The translations under genes and the position numbers were made by a program. A model generated the notes under the pieces. The model saw nothing but the letters and a program-made list of their open reading frames with translations, was not told where the DNA came from and did not search any database. Source: Enchytraeus crypticus (lineage: Eukaryota; Annelida; Clitellata; Enchytraeida; Enchytraeidae). From it: a DNA stretch of 64,000 nucleotides. Of this stretch, positions 61,501 through 64,000 are shown one piece after another. The stretch covers positions 1,427,001 through 1,491,000 of the forward strand of contig CAJHZI010000678.1 of NCBI GenBank assembly GCA_905160935.1, given 5' to 3'. How positions within the stretch are numbered: the first letter of the stretch is position 1; each line of letters starts with the position of its first letter.

Positions 61501-62238
61501 GGTTTGTTAAGTTAGTTTTTGTTTTGTATCGACCCTGACATCGCCTTGGGATGTGAAACCTGGTGTTAAATCATCCTTGTATTGTATTTTATCGGATTTA
61601 TCCCGACACAAGCTAAACTGGGACTCAAGGGACTCGAGGGGTTCAAATCCTGGGCTCGCCCGTCACTGAGATCGCTTTCGAGTGAGGAAACTGACCTTAA
61701 CATTAGCGTTTTTTGCTGACTTCTGTACAGCAGAGGCTAAGCCTAGTTTACCATCTATTTCCAGTCTAACGTGGTACTGAAGCAGACGTGTAACTTTATT
61801 TTACTTCAGGCCGGACCATCAGGCTGTCAGTTTGGTTTGTTGGCCTGCATGATGGTCGAAGTCATCCACACCTGGCGCCTGAACACCACCCCTTGGTGGG
61901 CTCTCGGCAAGCTCACTGTCGTCACTCTGATCTGCTTCTGTCTCGGCTTCCTGCCTCTCATCGACAACATCGCGCATGTGTTTGGATTCGTCTTCGGCTT
62001 CCTCCTCTCGTTCGCTCTCCTGCCGTTCGTCACGTTCAACGTGGTTGATCGTAGAGGAAAGATCATCGGCATCGTTTTCTGTCTCACCTTCTGCGTGCTG
62101 CTCTTCGTCGCTCTCATCCTCGTCTTCTACCTGGCTCCTGTCAGGAGCTGCTACGTGTGTCAGTACTTCAACTGTATACCATTCACGCCGTCCTTCTGCA
62201 GCAACACTGAGGTACAGATTGTGAGAAGTACTGTGTAA
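40444..62238 (+). CDS. RHBDF: Inactive rhomboid (iRhom/RHBDF), 16 exons, complete
   Basis: iRhoms are ER/Golgi multi-pass rhomboid pseudoproteases that bind ADAM17 or EGF-family clients and control their traffic. The 16 exons join in phase to 893 residues plus TAA (human iRhom1/2 are about 855). Seen: cytosolic N-terminus with RRHNSTLP near residue 2 (fits a mode-II 14-3-3 pattern, by inference); VADFFGV (about 34-40) matching TADWFGV; TM1 (about 443-465); Cys-rich iRhom homology domain (about 490-680) with [39 protein letters not shown] and [29 protein letters not shown] leading into TM2; [10 protein letters not shown]; six further TM segments. The usual rhomboid GxSG reads GPSG (753-756) and the TM6 His is kept (807), so this member may be nearer to an active dyad than human GPAG. 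Confidence 0.95.
40524..42430. other. iRhom intron 1, first part
   Basis: AT-rich. An S3 end fragment (40665-40705, ttcgagtgaggaaactgacg) and a C10 run at 40803 are the only recognisable items. Confidence 0.5.
42435..42648 (-). mobile_element. S2 SINE
   Basis: ccctattcggggtcgacacg...gtgtacacgactaggttttt...cactgcgccacgaggcg. Confidence 0.85.
42649..42812 (-). mobile_element. LINE-B 3' fragment
   Basis: cttagtgcactacctactgg, cctaatcttggcctgcccct. Lies directly against the S2 SINE. Confidence 0.78.
43306..43430 (+). CDS. RHBDF: iRhom exon 2
   Basis: Encodes [20 protein letters not shown] and [17 protein letters not shown], matching the conserved RRGTADWFGV...KWQRKSIRHCSQR stretch. Donor CACAG|gtaaaa, phase 1. 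Confidence 0.92.
43560..43780 (+). mobile_element. S1 SINE
   Basis: tgtctcaatagcgtaggggt, ggttcgaatcccggctgcgc. Confidence 0.87.
44475..44725 (-). mobile_element. LINE-A-ended repeat
   Basis: cccttgaatcccattttaac, cagggtcgggatac...ggcgctcaccaaccgagtgc...cgacacgtgcagtaacc. Confidence 0.8.
44812..44932 (+). mobile_element. LINE-A C-terminal end with GAT tail
   Basis: caaataggggattggctggt...ctattcgtatcctgaccctg...ggaggatgatgatgatga. Ends about 20 bases before iRhom exon 3. It faces the copy at 44475, forming an inverted pair. Confidence 0.8.
44953..45226 (+). CDS. RHBDF: iRhom exon 3
   Basis: Open 274-base exon in phase with both neighbours. Encodes [20 protein letters not shown] and onward, a charged, Gly-rich cytosolic region. 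Acceptor gtatgtag, donor AGGAG|gtgagg, phase 2. Confidence 0.85.
45227..48565. other. iRhom intron 3
   Basis: AT-rich. Contains an S3 SINE remnant at 47205-47290 (plus; ggttcaaatcctgggcccgc). Otherwise nothing recognised. Confidence 0.5.
48566..48796 (+). mobile_element. S1 SINE
   Basis: tgtctcactagcgtagaggc, ggttcgaatcccagccgcgc, tail ataatgtgtgtttac. Ends 30 bases before iRhom exon 4. Confidence 0.88.
48826..48946 (+). CDS. RHBDF: iRhom exon 4
   Basis: Encodes [20 protein letters not shown] and [16 protein letters not shown], comparable to the AKMSFRAAAALMKG stretch of vertebrate iRhoms. Donor CTCTCA|gtcagt (phase 0) chosen to match exon 5. A SINE ends about 30 bases upstream. Confidence 0.82.
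49627..49692 (+). CDS. RHBDF: iRhom exon 5
   Basis: Encodes [20 protein letters not shown] and NQ. Acceptor tgttgtag, donor AATCAG|gtgagt. Phase 0 on both sides. Confidence 0.82.
49742..49880 (+). mobile_element. 5S rRNA-derived fragment
   Basis: gagctaagttaagctaagtc, agacccggttagtacctgga, agggag follows the 3' half of 5S rRNA (internal control region to TTAGTACTTGGATGGGAG). The upstream part is diverged; not a functional 5S gene. Confidence 0.6.
50215..50480 (-). repeat. LINE-B-end-like fragment and S4 repeat
   Basis: tctcttcagtgcactgtcaa + gtggcagg resembles the LINE-B end. 50430-50475 is an S4 repeat (aatttaacgtccggttcctc). Confidence 0.55.
50553..50929 (+). CDS. RHBDF: iRhom exon 6
   Basis: Encodes [40 protein letters not shown] and FFDSPQ, resembling the PASFLEEDTTDFPDELDTSFF segment of iRhoms, then an Arg/Pro-rich and acidic stretch. 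Donor ATTGG|gtgact in phase 2, just before an in-frame TGA. GC-rich exon. Confidence 0.88.
51110..51235. repeat. TA/TG low-complexity tract
   Basis: tatata and (GT)n runs in iRhom intron 6. Confidence 0.8.
51300..51575 (+). mobile_element. LINE-A-ended repeat with GAT tail
   Basis: gtgtccgagttgtttgaaga...tcggttggtgagcgccaagg...gtatcccgaccctagttaaa, (GATGAT)n. One of the longest copies of this repeat in the window. Confidence 0.83.
51738..52016 (+). CDS. RHBDF: iRhom exon 7
   Basis: Encodes [40 protein letters not shown] and [10 protein letters not shown], the juxtamembrane cytosolic region ahead of TM1. Acceptor cctgcag, donor CACAG|gtttgt, phase 2. Confidence 0.93.
52050..52355 (+). mobile_element. 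LINE-A-ended repeat split by an S3 SINE
   Basis: 52050-52157 (aacatcagaaagggcatttg...tagaccctt) and 52304-52350 (aaaactgggagtcaaggtgg, GAT tail) are two halves of one copy. Between them, 52160-52303 is a reverse-oriented S3 SINE. Confidence 0.82.
52568..52835 (-). mobile_element. LINE-B 3' fragment with (CT)n
   Basis: (tc)n, cttagtgcactgcctactgg...aatctcggcctgcccctgcc...aggatgtgtcctatccaact. Confidence 0.83.
52875..52986 (+). CDS. RHBDF: iRhom exon 8, TM1
   Basis: Encodes [20 protein letters not shown] and VSGISTIG, the first membrane segment (human [20 protein letters not shown]). Phase 1 in, phase 0 out. Confidence 0.96.
53498..53572 (+). CDS. RHBDF: iRhom exon 9
   Basis: Encodes [20 protein letters not shown] and IGPRQ, the start of the lumenal iRhom homology domain (human QQENFWIGPSS). 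Confidence 0.95.
53750..54155 (+). mobile_element. Penelope-like reverse-transcriptase fragment (possible)
   Basis: An open frame contains [40 protein letters not shown] and RSDRTKNK; upstream, in another frame, comes [11 protein letters not shown]. This order resembles the linker between RT and GIY-YIG in Penelope-like elements (a GY-K-L-K stretch, then PF...W..I...P, then NL...L.RSD). Fragment only. Confidence 0.4.
54565..54755. repeat. GAT/GGT satellite abutting iRhom exon 10
   Basis: gtggtggtggttgtgatggt and tatcatcatgatcatgatgg units, ending about ten bases before the acceptor. Confidence 0.9.
54766..54927 (+). CDS. RHBDF: iRhom exon 10, iRhom homology domain
   Basis: Encodes [20 protein letters not shown] and later [20 protein letters not shown], near-identical in pattern to vertebrate iRhoms. 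The acceptor abuts a GAT/GGT satellite. Confidence 0.97.
54928..56003. other. iRhom intron 10
   Basis: (ATGTC)n at 54962-54981 just after the exon; the rest is AT-rich and unrecognised. Confidence 0.5.
56004..56089 (+). CDS. RHBDF: iRhom exon 11, iRhom homology domain
   Basis: Encodes [20 protein letters not shown] and GSVCGQDP, matching the VWVKWP...GSVCHQDPR segment. Donor CCTAG|gtatga, phase 2. Confidence 0.95.
56130..56275 (-). mobile_element. S3 SINE
   Basis: taacatcagtttccgcactc...ggatttgaacccgcacata...cgccaccggttccagcc. (CA)n blocks on both sides. Confidence 0.82.
56412..56629 (+). repeat. Exon-edge array ahead of iRhom exon 12 (44 bp, four decoys)
   Basis: Decoy exon starts at 56454, 56498, 56542 and 56586, exactly 44 bases apart; real start 56630. 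The unit contains the acceptor and the first 22 coding bases (G + TTGTGCACTAATCCTCAGTC and onward), then tttatttgttatgagtgcag. Confidence 0.97.
56630..56693 (+). CDS. RHBDF: iRhom exon 12, iRhom homology domain
   Basis: Encodes [20 protein letters not shown] and P. The acceptor is the last of five identical sites spaced 44 bases apart; only this copy continues into coding sequence. Donor GGCCT|gtaagt, phase 0. Confidence 0.95.
56720..56850. repeat. (TC)n tract after iRhom exon 12
   Basis: Long ctctctatctctctctc run starting about 27 bases after the donor. Confidence 0.93.
57155..57430 (-). mobile_element. LINE-A-ended repeat
   Basis: cagcttaattagggttggga...gcgctcaccaaccgaatgcc...caacccggccacaacac. 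Confidence 0.8.
57545..57721 (+). CDS. RHBDF: iRhom exon 13, iRhom homology domain
   Basis: Encodes [35 protein letters not shown] and [14 protein letters not shown], the conserved Cys cluster. Phase 0 to phase 0. Confidence 0.97.
58078..58305 (+). mobile_element. S2 SINE, nearly complete
   Basis: cgcctcgtggcgcagtggta, B-box gtcgtggattcgagactgca, body gtgtacacttggtgatgtca, end gaccccgaatagggatttgc, T-rich tail. Confidence 0.87.
58620..59090 (+). mobile_element. LINE-B ORF2 C-terminal end with snap-back 5' end
   Basis: The open frame reads [40 protein letters not shown] and [20 protein letters not shown], then [20 protein letters not shown] and [12 protein letters not shown], stop. This is the typical C-terminus of a non-LTR retrotransposon reverse transcriptase. 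It ends ctgccagtaggcagtgcact + (AG)n. The 5' end at 58625-58700 is an inverted repeat of LINE sequence. Confidence 0.88.
59250..59800. repeat. TTGTTGTACTATG minisatellite ahead of iRhom exon 14
   Basis: About 40 irregular units of tgttgtactatg(t). Cys/Tyr-rich open frames arise from it and are not genes. Ends about ten bases before the exon 14 acceptor. Confidence 0.95.
59814..59914 (+). CDS. RHBDF: iRhom exon 14, rhomboid L1 loop and TM2 start
   Basis: Encodes [20 protein letters not shown] and [14 protein letters not shown]. The acceptor directly abuts the TTGTTGTACTATG array. Donor GCTGG|gtaaga, phase 2. Confidence 0.97.
60070..60258 (-). mobile_element. S3 SINE interrupted by satellite sequence
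   Basis: taacgtcagtttcctcactc...ggatttgaatcccgcac, then at 60176-60232 tactatgttgttgttgtatt-type sequence from the neighbouring array, then accgacgtcgccactggctg completing the SINE. Confidence 0.85.
60467..60620 (+). CDS. RHBDF: iRhom exon 15, TM2-TM3
   Basis: Encodes [40 protein letters not shown] and [11 protein letters not shown]. Donor GAG|gttaga, phase 0. Confidence 0.97.
60640..61035 (-). mobile_element. LINE-B 3' fragment
   Basis: (ct)n, catagtgcactgcctactgg...cctaatctcggcctgctcct...ttttgagtccaactaatcct...aatgcctccagtatcctaat. The reverse complement of the frame at 58730-59070, with stops. Confidence 0.87.
61125..61345 (-). mobile_element. LINE-A-ended repeat
   Basis: cccttgaatctcagtttaac, taggttcgggat...tttctggaacatatgcgctt...caacccggtcacaacac. 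Confidence 0.75.
61640..61715 (+). mobile_element. S3 SINE end
   Basis: ggggttcaaatcctgggctc, gcccgtcactgagatcgctt, tcgagtgaggaaactgacc. Plus orientation. Ends about 95 bases ahead of iRhom exon 16. Confidence 0.78.
61810..62238 (+). CDS. RHBDF: iRhom exon 16, TM4-TM7 and stop
   Basis: Encodes [20 protein letters not shown] (TM4, GPSG in the GxSG position), then [20 protein letters not shown] (TM6 with His807), a last TM segment ([20 protein letters not shown]) and [19 protein letters not shown] at 62236-62238. GC-richer than its flanks. Confidence 0.96.
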   Translation, partial: AGPSGCQFGLLACMMVEVIHTWRLNTTPWWALGKLTVVTLICFCLGFLPLIDNIAHVFGFVFGFLLSFALLPFVTFNVVDRRGKIIGIVFCLTFCVLLFVALILVFYLAPVRSCYVCQYFNCIPFTPSFCSNTEVQIVRSTV

Positions 62239-64000
62239 AAAGGCACTGCCGAATGCGCCATTGGATAAACGTCTCGCCCTCGAATTGGTTTGATTTGAGT
62301 CACTGAATTGCCCTGGCGGTGTTATCTTGTTATGTTAGATAGACGATTGCTTGATGAGAAGGCCACCTGGGATGGTCTTTGTAGAGTTTTTGTGATCAGA
62401 AATGGACGTTGAGTTGATCTCCCGTCACCGGGAAGTTTTCTAAAAGTAAATCTCGTGCTTTACCCTGCTTCATAATTTCTCTGGTATTGAGTTGCAATCC
62501 CGTTTCAAGGGAGATGTTTTCAGCTTCAGTAGTGTTAACGCTGTTTTCAGCTTGAATATTTCTCTGACGAGTGTTAACGCTGTTTTTATGGTCGCTCAAT
62601 GGTAATTTTCTGATTGTTTTCTGTGGCATTTTGCTTTGTTACGTCTCATTGTTGACACTTAGATGTTAGAAACGTGGTAACTAAATGTTCATATTAATAT
62701 TAGCCTATATTTACTTAGTCGGAAATATAGTTTCAGGTGCCTGAATTATGATAGCAATTACAGATAGTTAACTCTTGTGAGTGTAACTATATTGCTTTGG
62801 CTTTCGTATCTTTACCATTAGTACATATTTACAGATTTTGTGAGTATGCGTCAGAAGTATTCAACTTATAGGCAATCAACTTAATAGACAATATGACGAT
62901 TTCGATCTTATATGGACAATAAAAGCTGAACGATATTGAACTCTGCTCCTAGTGGATGGAGTTGTTGGGAAATGTTTATAAATAAAAATTATAAAAGGGA
63001 TTAATTAAAATTGGAAGAGATTTGTGGTTAAGAGAATGATATGCGTATGTGCTTATTTCAACTGCACGTATTCAGGCATTTATATTGATGTAATCTTAAT
63101 TGTGTTAATGTGCTTAATCATTATACATAATTATAATTTGCTCTGATGATGTTAGTAACTTAATGCGGATTGTTAACGTGCTTACAATGAATATTTAGAT
63201 ATTAACCTTCTTATGCATGATTTTAACGTGTACAATTTTATATATACGATATGCAGTATGGTACGGTTTGGCTTTTTCTACACTTATGAGTTATGACGAT
63301 TCATGTTAATGTACTGAGTGATATTGTGTTGTGAGCAATAGAGGCTTGTAGCGTGGTTTTCTTATGCAATACGAGCAGTAACTGTGTATGTGTGCAGTTA
63401 TTGTATCGTTTATTTGTAGTTTATTTGTACCGTGTGCAGCTGCATACAATTGCTTTTGTACACATTAACCTCTGATGTGTACGATTTCTTGCTTGAAGAG
63501 GACTTGAAATTAAATTTCTGTTTTTAATTTAAACACTAAAGTTATGCTTATGCTGTCTTATTTTAAGCACTGAAATTATTAATTTTAATATAAAATATTG
63601 GAAGCTGTTATACTGTGTACCTGTTAATATCGATGACCTAATTTCTTGTGTATTATCTAGGACTAAGCTAAGCTAAGCTGATGTTAACGTCAGTTTCCTC
63701 TCTAGAAAGCGATGTCAGTGACGACACTGCACTATGCTTCATTTAGTTCGTGATGTTAGCTCAATGTAGAATAAGTGACAATGTAAGGTACCAAACAGCC
63801 CTAGAGCTATCTCTTAGTTTATTGAGCTGATTCAGTGTCATACTGATCATATCAGTAACGCATAGTGACCAGATACAGTAAGCACGTGATTCAAATCCTT
63901 CACGGTCTTGGTGTCGCTTAGTTAATTTATTCAGTGTTGCCCGTTGTACATTGGGATACTGGCCAGCAGTGAATGAGTGTGATGTACCGTTTTGGTTTAG
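62239..64000 (+). other. iRhom 3'UTR and flank
   Basis: AT-rich. AATAAA at 62918-62923 is a candidate poly(A) signal. 62245-62330 looks tRNA-like (aatgcgccattggataaacg). An S3 fragment in reverse lies at 63675-63725 (taacgtcagtttcctctcta). No further gene seen. Confidence 0.5.

Overview
This is a window of an animal (metazoan) genome, and an invertebrate rather than a vertebrate one. It is AT-rich and intron-rich, with small exons and strict GT-AG introns. It carries two animal-specific gene families, several lineages of tRNA-derived and 5S-derived SINEs, and degraded LINE fragments. I cannot name the phylum from sequence alone. Nothing bacterial or viral was seen.

Layout. (1) 1-31670, plus strand: a MAST-family (microtubule-associated Ser/Thr, AGC-type) kinase gene. 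It is open at its 5' end, and 23 exons can be placed by homology and reading phase. They join without a frame break into about 2050 codons: N-terminal Ser-rich motif, DUF1908 pre-kinase domain, kinase domain, one very large low-complexity exon, PDZ domain, Ser/Pro-rich tail. (2) 31671-40443: the 3'UTR with a perfect hairpin, then intergenic DNA with LINE debris, SINEs and an inverted duplicate of MAST exon 20. (3) 40444-62238, plus strand: a complete inactive-rhomboid gene (iRhom, RHBDF family) of 16 exons and 893 codons. It has a cytosolic N-terminus, a first TM segment, a Cys-rich iRhom homology domain and a six-TM rhomboid core. (4) 62239-64000: its 3' flank.

The two genes encode a cytoskeletal/PDZ kinase and an ER/Golgi trafficking adaptor of the ADAM17 type. 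I see no sequence evidence that they work together; they simply lie head-to-tail on one strand.

The most unusual feature is in the introns. At least six introns carry tandem repeats whose unit is the exon/intron boundary itself: splice site plus the first or last 11-54 coding bases (MAST exons 4, 6, 8, 12 and 22, and iRhom exon 12). Three more introns contain a diverged, internal or inverted copy of neighbouring exon sequence (MAST exons 2, 5 and 9). The result is ladders of decoy acceptors or donors beside real exons in two unrelated neighbouring genes. Other highlights are an inverted, transposed copy of an exon plus its adjacent SINE; an iRhom that keeps serine at the rhomboid catalytic position (GPSG); a 17-bp perfect 3'UTR hairpin; a snap-back LINE end; and LINE families that end in GAT or GA microsatellites.
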